From assembly GCF_007097485.1 (NCBI RefSeq), contig NZ_VKDE01000022.1, positions 62,001 through 126,000 of the forward strand: a stretch of DNA of 64,000 nt, given 5' to 3'. This document shows positions 1 to 6,840 of the stretch, piece after piece. The notes under the pieces are model-generated. The model worked only from the letters and a program-made list of their open reading frames with translations. It was not told the DNA's origin and searched no databases. The translations under genes and the position numbers were made by a program. Source of the DNA: Carboxylicivirga sp. M1479 (GTDB taxonomy: Bacteria; Bacteroidota; Bacteroidia; Bacteroidales; Marinilabiliaceae). Numbering within the stretch: the stretch's first letter is position 1; each line of letters starts with the position of its first letter.

Positions 1-347
1 CATACATCAGCACGCAAGTTCATACCACTTGATTTGGCAATAGTATTGGTAAAGTTGAGGGTTTCGAGGTTCACATACTCCGATATTAATTGGTTGATGG
101 GTGAATTAAGATCATCGCCAATTGTCATACCGAATTGTGTAATTTCCAAATCCATTCGGTTATACACGTAATTAACATTTAAGCCGTATGGTAATTGAAT
201 TTGATAACCTCTTGCTGTTGCTTGTTTTCCAAATATTGGCATGCTATAAGGCCATTCCTTGTTACTTTGAGTGGTATCTATTTGAGCATTGGACAAGCAG
301 GCTATGCTAAGAAGAACCAGTAAACTAAGTGTTTTAATTTTCATCAT
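1..347 (-). CDS. Partial outer-membrane-type protein (N-terminus only)
   Basis: Reading on the minus strand from an ATG at 347 (a second in-frame ATG is at 344), the frame stays open to the window edge, so the C-terminal part is missing. The first 20 or so residues form a signal peptide (MKIKTLSLLVLLSIACLSNA). The mature part has alternating hydrophobic and polar residues, with a segment YQIQLPYGLNVNYVYNRM that looks like a beta-strand of an outer-membrane barrel. I do not recognise a named family; an exported Bacteroidota envelope protein is the safest reading. The gene lies just outside the palindrome array. Confidence 0.7.
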   Translation of the reverse strand, partial: MMKIKTLSLLVLLSIACLSNAQIDTTQSNKEWPYSMPIFGKQATARGYQIQLPYGLNVNYVYNRMDLEITQFGMTIGDDLNSPINQLISEYVNLETLNFTNTIAKSSGMNLRADV

Positions 348-538
348 ATTTAAGTTAGTTTGATAAGCAATTTGTTGTGATTTTTCTATCCTTTTAACAA
401 ATATAAGAAACAAATGTTTGGCTATAACCATTGCATTGCCATGCTAAGAAGCACTTGAAGATGAATAGAGGGCGATATTTAAGAGAGAAGTTGACAGTTC
501 TCTTATCACGAAGAAATCAGGTGGGGGATCATCATCAT

Positions 539-779
539 CCCCTTGGGGCGAGACATGATCCCCAAGGGGCGCGGATTTGGAACCATGGGGATAAAGATTT
601 GCCCCAACAAAAGAACCTTTCGCCCCATGGGGCGAAAAGAAATCCCCAAGGGGATGACAATGCGCCCCATGGGGATGACTGTAAAAAACTAGGGGCGAAA
701 GTTGTGCCCCTAGGGGATAATCGTGCGCCCCTAGGGGATTAAGGCTTGCCCCAGGGGGATAAGGACCATCCCCTTGGGG
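539..779. repeat. 21-bp-phased array of 12 CCCCWWGGGG palindromes
   Basis: A 10-bp core, consensus CCCC-WW-GGGG, begins at 539, 560, 581, 602, 623, 644, 665, 686, 707, 728, 749 and 770, which is an exact 21-bp period with no indel across 12 units. Eight units are perfect; 581 and 686 keep only the right arm, 602 only the left arm, and 749 reads CCCCAGGGGG. The central two bases vary (TT, AA, AT, TA). The 11-bp spacers differ in sequence, but most start with CG or AT and many end with AT, CG or TG. The period is seven codons and two B-DNA turns, so both strands stay open as fake heptapeptide ORFs. The array starts 14 bp beyond the stop codon of the small gene at 794-1114. No cas gene is visible, and a 10-bp repeat is too short for CRISPR. 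Confidence 0.95.
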
Positions 780-793
780 CGAAGCCTTTGGCA

Positions 794-1114
794 TTACTTC
801 CTGAACTTACGAACCTTTTTAATCAACTCGTCTTCCTTACCCAGTAAACCCGACAGCAAGTCGGCAAAGTTCGATGCCTCGCGGTAAGCCTCATCTAACT
901 TATCGTTAGACAGTTTAGTAGCCTCTTTGGCCTTGGCAGCGGCTTCTTGCTGAGCGATCTCTGCTGTAGCAGCTTCTTGCTTTTTCACTTTTAAAGCTTC
1001 GACCTTAGTGGCCGGATCAAATCCACTCGTCACCAAGCGATCGTTCGACTCTTCAACAGGGGTAATCATTTGCGATACAAAATCGCGCTTTGTTGCTTCA
1101 TTCATTTTTGCCAT
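794..1114 (-). CDS. Small charged helical protein, function unknown
   Basis: This is a 106-residue protein starting MAKMNEATKRDF. I chose the ATG at 1114 because upstream codons to a GTG at 1255 encode unrelated Cys/Tyr-rich sequence and run into the REP-like element. Residues 25-85 are rich in Ala, Lys, Glu and Gln and should form a long amphipathic helix or coiled coil; the C-terminus is basic (KKVRKFRK). There is no signal peptide and no recognisable domain. The gene is alone on its strand between the REP-like element and the phased palindrome array, which would form its 3' untranslated region if no terminator intervenes. A link between gene and array is possible but unproven. Confidence 0.6.
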   Translation of the reverse strand: MAKMNEATKRDFVSQMITPVEESNDRLVTSGFDPATKVEALKVKKQEAATAEIAQQEAAAKAKEATKLSNDKLDEAYREASNFADLLSGLLGKEDELIKKVRKFRK

Positions 1115-1250
1115 CTTTTTTTGATTAGGATGATTAATAAATATGAAACCTGGCCTTTTAATTAACAGGCTTCTTAATTTATAGATGCAGCAAGACCAAT
1201 TTACCCTGTAACAAAGTGACCGATTCGCATAAAAAAAATAAAATCCACCT

Positions 1251-1490
1251 ACCACAGATTGCTTCTGTGGCTATTCACCCTAAACCACTCTGTGCTTAAT
1301 ACAGCCTGAATGGATTGAATATGAATAGCCCTGTACCTTAGTGCAGGGGATTGATTGCAAGCGGTTAATTGCAAGCACAACGTGCTTGAACTAAAATGGC
1401 GAATGCCGTAATGATGAATCAATGAATGAAGCTAGTTAACTATATTAGTTAGCGATGAATGATGATTAGTGGGATTGTTTGCTAATTTTA
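1251..1490. repeat. REP-like dispersed repeat, copy 1 (about 240 bp)
   Basis: This stretch is closely similar to 2593-2834 in the same orientation over its whole length. It contains hairpins at 1252-1270 (CCACAGA stem), 1329-1348 (CCCTGTAC stem, loop CTTA) and 1372-1388 (CAAGCAC stem, loop AAC), a linker GGATTGAATATGAATAGCCC between the first two, and a 10-bp palindrome TAGTTAACTA near its right end. It fills the gap between the genes at 794-1114 and 1565-2389. The composite of several short hairpins with constant linkers resembles REP/BIME elements moved by RAYT transposases; that assignment is inference. Confidence 0.8.
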
Positions 1491-1564
1491 AGGGACAAAA
1501 CAAAGGTGCTAATTGATTTATGACATCCTCTTAATTTTAACAGTCAACTATAAAAACCCAAACT

Positions 1565-2389
1565 ATGAACTTTAAACCTGTACTCATTGGCATACTGATC
1601 TTTGTAGGAATCTTTATATCATCCAGTAAAGCCTCAGCAACACACCAAATACCTGATTATTTAGTGATTGAAACTGATACTTTCGAACTATTTAGTAATC
1701 CCCTCACAGCGTATTTTAATTTTAAGAACGAGAAAAAAATAAACGAGCATCATATCAAGTCCTTACATAGCGCATGCTGGAGGGGTTATATTGCTACTTG
1801 GCAATTGGAAAATGACAGTTTATTTCTGATTAAGATAGAAGGCAAAAATGCCAATAACGAAGCAATTAGCTACGACTTAAAAAAGGAATTTGGAAACACA
1901 AAGGTATATGCAGAGTGGTTCACAGGAACCCTCATTAGCCCACGCGGAAATAGATTACAATATCACAACATGGCATATGCCTCGGTTTATGAGAAAGAAA
2001 TGCAATACCATGTTTGGAATGGCAAGGTTAAAAAGGAAGTAATCAAGCATAACCTATCATCCGACAATAAGCGACTCTACCCCGCTGATAAGTTTCTTCA
2101 GGATACAATCACGAAAACCATAGAAGCACAACTTAATGCGCAGCAAATAAATGGAGATAACGATAAAACAAGCTCAGCTCTTTTAGTAATCCAATTTAAT
2201 AAAGATGGTAAAATTGAAGATTGGGCGTTTGCCAGTGCACAAGACGAAAAATCATTGCTTGGCCAAGAAATTACAAAGATTGCCGAAGCTGAGTTTCCTA
2301 AATTACCTGCCTTAATGAAGGTAGATCACATGCATTATCAGTCACCACGTATTGAAGTGATGATTCGAAACAAACCTAATAAACAATAA
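1565..2389 (+). CDS. Exported protein of unknown function
   Basis: The 274-residue product has an N-terminal signal peptide (hydrophobic residues 7-22, cleavage near SKASA). The mature N-terminus contains YLVIETDTFELFSNPL and a later SACWRGYIATWQLENDSLFL stretch. I associate this pattern with a common but uncharacterised Bacteroidota exported family. The C-terminal 80 residues (ALLVIQFNKDGKIEDWAF onward) weakly resemble a TonB-like C-terminal fold, but I would not name it. The gene stands alone, bracketed by the two long copies of the REP-like element. I see no catalytic motif. Confidence 0.7.
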   Translation: MNFKPVLIGILIFVGIFISSSKASATHQIPDYLVIETDTFELFSNPLTAYFNFKNEKKINEHHIKSLHSACWRGYIATWQLENDSLFLIKIEGKNANNEAISYDLKKEFGNTKVYAEWFTGTLISPRGNRLQYHNMAYASVYEKEMQYHVWNGKVKKEVIKHNLSSDNKRLYPADKFLQDTITKTIEAQLNAQQINGDNDKTSSALLVIQFNKDGKIEDWAFASAQDEKSLLGQEITKIAEAEFPKLPALMKVDHMHYQSPRIEVMIRNKPNKQ

Positions 2390-2592
2390 CGCCACAATTA
2401 CTAGTGCACACAACTAATGAATTAATAACTACAAAGCACACTCATAAACAAATACCTACATACACATCACCGATAACGGCCGTATAAAAAATGTGTTACA
2501 CTTTGGCATTTTTGCTATTAATAAGTGAGAGAGCACATCAAAATGAGTGCATTTGAAAGTTGAATCCCTGTAGGATTCCAAAAAAAACACAA
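2390..2592. other. Intergenic stretch with one small hairpin
   Basis: Non-coding sequence before REP-like copy 2. The only structure I see is a six-base-pair hairpin at 2562-2578 (GAATCC, loop CTGTA, GGATTC), followed by a run of A. It may be the outer edge of the neighbouring REP-like element, since copy 3 has a comparable AATCCC hairpin. Confidence 0.5.
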
Positions 2593-2834
2593 ACCACAGA
2601 TTGCATCGGTGGTTATTCACCTTAAACCACTCTGTGCTTAATACAGCCTGAAAGGATTGAATATGAATAGCCCTGAACCTTAGTCCAGGGAAATGATTGC
2701 AAGGGAATTATAACAAGCACAGCGTGCATGAACTAAAATAGCAAATGCCCTAGTGATGAATCAATGAATGAAGCTAGTTAACTATAATTTAGTTAGCCAT
2801 GAATGATGATTAGTGAGATTGTTTGCTAATTTTA
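2593..2834. repeat. REP-like dispersed repeat, copy 2 (about 240 bp)
   Basis: Direct repeat of 1251-1490. The same linkers are kept, including GGATTGAATATGAATAGCCC, TCTGTGCTTAATACAGCCTG and a 3' segment ATGAATGATGATTAGTG. Substitutions have weakened the hairpins: CCACAGAT now faces ATCGGTGG, and CAAGCAC faces GTGCATG. The element ends about 107 bp before the start of the 2941-3759 gene. Confidence 0.8.
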
Positions 2835-2940
2835 TGATTCAAATGGTGGTGTTAATGCACCTTTTGTTTATACACAGTCTGAAATTTCAATATATAAACA
2901 AGTTGAAGGCATAGAAAAATACCTATTCAAAAACAATATT

Positions 2941-3759
2941 ATGAGTCTAAATAAACCTTACCATAGAACATATCGAAAAATTAAAGAAGGGGAAAACTCA
3001 GGATATAGTGACTGGGCCTATATAGTTGATAAAGAATACTCGAATGAGCCAGAACATTATACCAGAGCATTTTCCATAATACAGCAAGACATAATGAAGG
3101 TGTTTGAGTTTATTGAACCTTCCGATGTAAATGAAAAGGTTTATTCTTTTAGGATTCATGAACTTTTAATGAGAACGTGTATTGAAATTGAGGCTAATTT
3201 CAAAGCAATTTTGAGAGAAAATATATATTCACCATTATACAAAAAAGGTCCGAACAAAGGGAAAACTAGAACGGAAGATTCATGGAATATTAACGATTTT
3301 AAAATTGTAAATAAAACGCATCATTTGGACAGTTACACAATTGAGATACCAATCTGGAAAGGAAACAAAAAAATACGAAAGCCATTTGTTGACTGGAAAG
3401 ATAATAAGCCTTTAAAATGGTATCAGTCTTACAATAACTCAAAGCACGACAGAATCAATAAATTTCAGGAAGCAAATTTTGAGAACTTGATGGATGCTTT
3501 TTGTGGACTATTTGCTTTATTGTCATCTCAATTTCGAACAGAAGACTTTTTCCCAGGGGAATCACTAATGAGTTTTGGTTCTAATGGTTATTATAAAGGC
3601 AGTTTTGGCATTGGTGGTTTCTTGATGGTTAATTTTCCGCAAAATTGGAGCGAAGATGAGTTATATGAATTCAATTGGAGTGACTTAGGCAAAGAATCAG
3701 TTAAGTTTCAAAAGATTAATTACAATGAAATATCCCCCCCCGTTAAGCGTAGCGTCTAG
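2941..3759 (+). CDS. Unrecognised cytoplasmic protein, accessory
   Basis: This is a 272-residue soluble protein without signal peptide or membrane segment. The middle contains YNNSKHDR followed by a helical stretch (NLMDAFCGLFALLSSQF), and the N-terminal third is helical with a conserved-looking RIHELLMRTCIEIEANFKAIL. This arrangement faintly recalls HEPN-like all-helical proteins, but the catalytic R-x4-6-H motif is not clear, so I assign no function. The start ATG follows an AT-rich leader directly behind the REP-like element. The 3' end is odd: a run of eight C (3734-3741) precedes the last codons, and the stop codon lies inside the terminator hairpin. One C more would give a shorter protein ending at a TAA before the hairpin; one fewer would extend it. 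Confidence 0.6.
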   Translation: MSLNKPYHRTYRKIKEGENSGYSDWAYIVDKEYSNEPEHYTRAFSIIQQDIMKVFEFIEPSDVNEKVYSFRIHELLMRTCIEIEANFKAILRENIYSPLYKKGPNKGKTRTEDSWNINDFKIVNKTHHLDSYTIEIPIWKGNKKIRKPFVDWKDNKPLKWYQSYNNSKHDRINKFQEANFENLMDAFCGLFALLSSQFRTEDFFPGESLMSFGSNGYYKGSFGIGGFLMVNFPQNWSEDELYEFNWSDLGKESVKFQKINYNEISPPVKRSV

Positions 3760-3768
3760 CTACGCTTA
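3744..3768 (+). terminator. Hairpin overlapping the stop codon
   Basis: Perfect 10-bp stem TAAGCGTAGC (3744-3753) and GCTACGCTTA (3759-3768) with loop GTCTA, followed by TTTCT. It overlaps the last five codons and the TAG of the upstream gene. The stem core AAGCGTAGC is shared with the hairpin at 5678-5724. Confidence 0.65.
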
Positions 3769-3810
3769 TTTCTATAAACTCAAACTTACAATACAAACTC
3801 AAACCTCATT

Positions 3811-5673
3811 ATGAAACAACTCCTAACACTACTATTTGTTGGCTTGCTCGGTCAGGCTACTTTCTCACAGACAGAGAAAAGTGTAGAATCGAAAATTAAA
3901 AATGTAACGGTTTATCAGCAGGGAGCTGAAATAAGCCGAGTGGCCAGCGTCAATCTCAAAAAGGGCAAAACCACCCTCCTCTTTAAGGGTTTATCGTCGA
4001 AGCTCAACGCTAAAAGTGTGCGGGCACAAGGCAATAAGAACCTGATGATCGTGTCTATCTCCCACAGTATCGACTACCTCAATAAGATGAAGGTATCGGC
4101 CGAAATTGAAGCTTTGGAGAACAGGCACTTGGCCATAAAGGATAGTCTGACGATGATTGACGGTATCACCAAGGTGTACCTGCAAGAGAAAGAAATGATA
4201 CTGGCCAACAAAAAAATTGGTGGCGACAGCGGCGTTAACATTAACGAGCTGCAGAATGCGGCCTCTTTTTTTCGCAGCCGACTGATGGAAATTGAAGAGA
4301 AGACCAAACAGCTGGACAAGCAAGAATACCAACTAAAGCTGAGCCTTATCGGTATTTCAAAACAGTTGATGGAATTAAACTCACAGTCGGATGTACCTAC
4401 CAGCATGGTTAAGTTGGTGGTTTCGACCAAAGAAGATATGAAGCATATCGTCGACCTTAAATATATTATCAACCAGGCCGGTTGGACACCTAATTACGAT
4501 ATACGCATAGCCGATGTGAACGAGCCCATGAACCTCTTTTACAAAGCCAAGGTGTATCAAAATTCCGACGAAGACTGGAACAATGTGAACATGATACTAT
4601 CAACGGGCAACCCCAACATTAGTAATTACAAGCCCGAGCTAAACACCTACTACCTCACCTTTAATAACTTTTACAAGCGCCCACAACATACCAACTATAA
4701 CCCAACACCCTATGCCGGTTGGGTATATGGGCGAATAACAGATGCTGATACTGGTGAAGCATTGCCGGGCGTAACAATTGTTGCACAGGGCACCCAGCAC
4801 GGCACGGTAAGTGATATGAATGGTGAATACCGCATTAACATGCCAGCGGGCAATAGCATCTTAGTCTATTCGTTTATTGGCATGCAAACGCATGTTCAAA
4901 GGGTTAACTCAGGGCAGATAAACGTGGCTTTAAAAAACGATGCTGTTGAAATGGACGAAGTGGTTGTTATGGGATATGGAGGTTCTAAAGGCGTTAAGGT
5001 CAGAGGGGCAAGTAGTATTGCTACAACAAAAAAAGAACACATTCCGTTGGCCATTGAAAAGCGACAGACATCAACCGAATTTGAAATTGAAATCCCCTAT
5101 AGCATACCATCGGACAATCAGCCCTACGATGTAACAATGGTTGAGTATCAGGTACCGGCGCAATACAATTACAGTGCTGTACCCAAATTATCGGACGATG
5201 CCTACCTAACGGCCAAAATACCCGACTGGACCAACTACGAGATGGTAAGTGGCCCTGCCAACTTATTCTTCCAAGGTATTTTCCAAGGTGATACCTACCT
5301 CGATTTAAAGGGCTTTGAAGATACCCTTAGCATATCGGTGGGAAGAGACAAGGATATTTTGATTAGTCGCGAAATACAGAAGGACTATACCCGAAAAAGC
5401 ATCATTGGCACCCACCGAAAAGAACTAAAAACATGGGAAATAAGCATTAAGAACAATAAGAGTACAAGCGTTGAACTGGTGCTGGAAGATCAGATTCCCA
5501 TCTCTAAAGTGGACGACATAAAAGTTGAACAGCTAGAGGTTTCGGGTGCCGAGGTGAACGAAGATGATGGCAAGCTTACCTGGAAGCTTAAGCTAGAAGC
5601 CAAGGAAAAAAAGGTGCTGATCGTTAAGTACGAAGTCAAGTATCCGAAAAACAAAAAGCTGATAGTGGAGTAA
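3811..5673 (+). CDS. MuiA-family DUF4139 protein with SusC-like insert
   Basis: This is a 620-residue exported protein (signal peptide 1-19, cleavage after FSQ). Residues 27-125 match the DUF4140 N-terminal domain (VTVYQQGAEISRVASVNLKKGKT), residues 130-195 form a coiled coil, and the remainder is DUF4139 (SMVKLVVSTKEDM, then AGWTPNYDIRI). This is the architecture called mucoidy inhibitor MuiA family. Within DUF4139, about residues 307-395, lies a carboxypeptidase-regulatory-like beta-sandwich (GRITDADTGEALPGVTI, GTVSDMNGEYRI) ending in EMDEVVVMGYG, the signature of SusC-type TonB-dependent receptors just before the plug. No barrel follows, and DUF4139 resumes (FEIEIPYSIPSDNQPYDV). The role is unknown; a periplasmic or outer-membrane-attached envelope protein is likely. 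It is monocistronic, flanked by hairpins on both sides. Confidence 0.85.
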   Translation: MKQLLTLLFVGLLGQATFSQTEKSVESKIKNVTVYQQGAEISRVASVNLKKGKTTLLFKGLSSKLNAKSVRAQGNKNLMIVSISHSIDYLNKMKVSAEIEALENRHLAIKDSLTMIDGITKVYLQEKEMILANKKIGGDSGVNINELQNAASFFRSRLMEIEEKTKQLDKQEYQLKLSLIGISKQLMELNSQSDVPTSMVKLVVSTKEDMKHIVDLKYIINQAGWTPNYDIRIADVNEPMNLFYKAKVYQNSDEDWNNVNMILSTGNPNISNYKPELNTYYLTFNNFYKRPQHTNYNPTPYAGWVYGRITDADTGEALPGVTIVAQGTQHGTVSDMNGEYRINMPAGNSILVYSFIGMQTHVQRVNSGQINVALKNDAVEMDEVVVMGYGGSKGVKVRGASSIATTKKEHIPLAIEKRQTSTEFEIEIPYSIPSDNQPYDVTMVEYQVPAQYNYSAVPKLSDDAYLTAKIPDWTNYEMVSGPANLFFQGIFQGDTYLDLKGFEDTLSISVGRDKDILISREIQKDYTRKSIIGTHRKELKTWEISIKNNKSTSVELVLEDQIPISKVDDIKVEQLEVSGAEVNEDDGKLTWKLKLEAKEKKVLIVKYEVKYPKNKKLIVE

Positions 5674-5677
5674 AGCT

Positions 5678-5724
5678 CTAAAACCAGAAAAGCGTAGCAA
5701 GAGGCTACGCTTTTCTGGTTTTAG
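5678..5724 (+). terminator. Long perfect-stem terminator
   Basis: A perfect 21-bp stem (5678-5698 with 5704-5724) and a five-base loop AAGAG begins five bases after the TAA of the DUF4139 gene. The outer stem is CTAAAACC/GGTTTTAG and the inner stem is AAGCGTAGC/GCTACGCTT, identical to the core of the hairpin upstream of the same gene. Confidence 0.85.
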
Positions 5725-5755
5725 TAGCTGCATTTTATATAATACGAATCAAAGG

Positions 5756-5940
5756 TTGAGCCCATTCTGGGCTCAAGCTATATGTCTTTGATATTCCATG
5801 GCTTGCTACCCGCGGCTATTCAATTTGAACTATTTCATAGTCCTTTAGGTTGTAAAATCCCAAAGGGATTTAATATGAATAAACCCGAGTCGTAACTCGG
5901 GGAGCTTATGAAGTTGTATAAACAACCCTAAAAAGGGTTG
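5756..5940. repeat. REP-like element, diverged copy 3
   Basis: Four perfect hairpins sit in a row: 5756-5776 (TTGAGCCCA stem, loop TTC), 5856-5870 (AATCCC stem, loop AAA), 5884-5901 (CCCGAGT stem, loop CGTA) and 5923-5940 (CAACCCT stem, loop AAAA). The linker GGATTTAATATGAATA between the second and third hairpins corresponds to GGATTGAATATGAATA in copies 1 and 2, and GGCTATTCA at 5814-5822 also recurs in copy 1. The hairpin arms differ in sequence while linker and layout are kept, as in REP families. Confidence 0.7.
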
Positions 5941-6078
5941 AATTCTTTATTATATTTCAAATTCAACTCTTTATTCGCATATATAGGTATCACCCAAATT
6001 AATTACATTTTGTATCCTCTTTGGGAAGATGGAAAACATCTGGCAACAGAGCGAGAAAAATACCGTTTAAAATCGACC

Positions 6079-6498
6079 TTAATTAATAACAACAGGCACC
6101 TCTAAAGTCAGGAAGGTATCCTCGCCACTCTCATCTTCCCCCGTATAAAATTTAAATATATAGGTTTCTTGTTGCAAGGCATGCACTGGTATTACAAACT
6201 CAGCAATACTTACCTCATCATCACATGAAACACCATCATCGACATGAGCAATGGGGTATATAAGTCTTGTGGTGCCTTCGTAGAAGTAATCGTACTGGTT
6301 ATAATAAAAATAACAGGTATTGGGCAGTTCAATTGTACCTTTAATTTTATAATAATTCCCATAAATAAATTCATCCGGAAGGTCTACACTTGCAGTTGCA
6401 ATATACTCCAGGTGGTAGTCATGCTCATCGTAATCATCATCGTCGTTACAGGCAGTTATTAGAAATACTGCCAAAAGAAGCGGAATAAAATATTTCAT
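6079..6498 (-). CDS. Small lipoprotein, function unknown
   Basis: The 139-residue product begins MKYFIPLLLAVFLITACNDDDD, a lipoprotein signal with lipobox ITAC and an acidic Asp-rich linker after the Cys. I chose the ATG at 6498 over the upstream one at 6522 because it gives a standard signal peptide. The mature part contains several Tyr/Asp-rich beta-strands and ends with a likely immunoglobulin-like strand pattern (EDTFLTLEVPVVIN). No family is recognised. The Asp residues next to the Cys could act as an export or surface-location signal. It is a single-gene unit. Confidence 0.7.
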   Translation of the reverse strand: MKYFIPLLLAVFLITACNDDDDYDEHDYHLEYIATASVDLPDEFIYGNYYKIKGTIELPNTCYFYYNQYDYFYEGTTRLIYPIAHVDDGVSCDDEVSIAEFVIPVHALQQETYIFKFYTGEDESGEDTFLTLEVPVVIN

Positions 6499-6840
6499 AA
6501 CAATAAAATTTAAGATTAACACCTTTATTAACTGCTAGTAAAACAAGAGTAAAGCTCGCTTGGTTTACTTTTTTTGAAATTATTTTTTGGTGATGCTAAA
6601 CAACGAATATGGTGACTCTTAAAAAACCGTTTAGACGCCAGTAGAATGGCGCGAATGACATTGGACTATTTGTGCGATAGAACAAACTCTTCTTCTTTAT
6701 TTATTCTTAAGAAAATAAGCATGCCTATGTCTCTTCTATGCTTTAATTAATAACAAAATCATCATAAGAATGTGATTCATTTCATTGTAAAGTTGGTATT
6801 AGGGATTAAAAAAATCCTATTTTAGATCAATCGAAATTCT
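6499..6840. other. Intergenic stretch, divergent promoter region
   Basis: About 340 AT-rich bases between two divergently read genes (lipoprotein on minus, cotransporter on plus), so at least two promoters should lie here. I see only a weak five-base-pair hairpin (CGCCA/TGGCG, 6636-6651) and no convincing TAnnTTTG box. Confidence 0.4.

Noticed and set aside
539-779. CRISPR array
   Set aside because: The repeated core is only 10 bp, the spacers only 11 bp, units are degenerate in different arms, and no cas gene is in the window.
539-779. G-quadruplex cluster from the GGGG tracts
   Set aside because: Adjacent G tracts on the same strand are separated by 17 bases, too long for stable loops; palindromic pairing is more likely.
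431-794. Open frames on both strands with P-x-G-A/D heptapeptide repeats
   Set aside because: They are a product of the exact 21-bp period (seven codons). Base usage is set by the palindromes, and neither frame has a start context or protein-like composition.
1115-1255. N-terminal extension of the 794-1114 gene to a GTG
   Set aside because: The extension overlaps the REP-like element region and encodes Cys- and Tyr-rich sequence unlike the helical protein.
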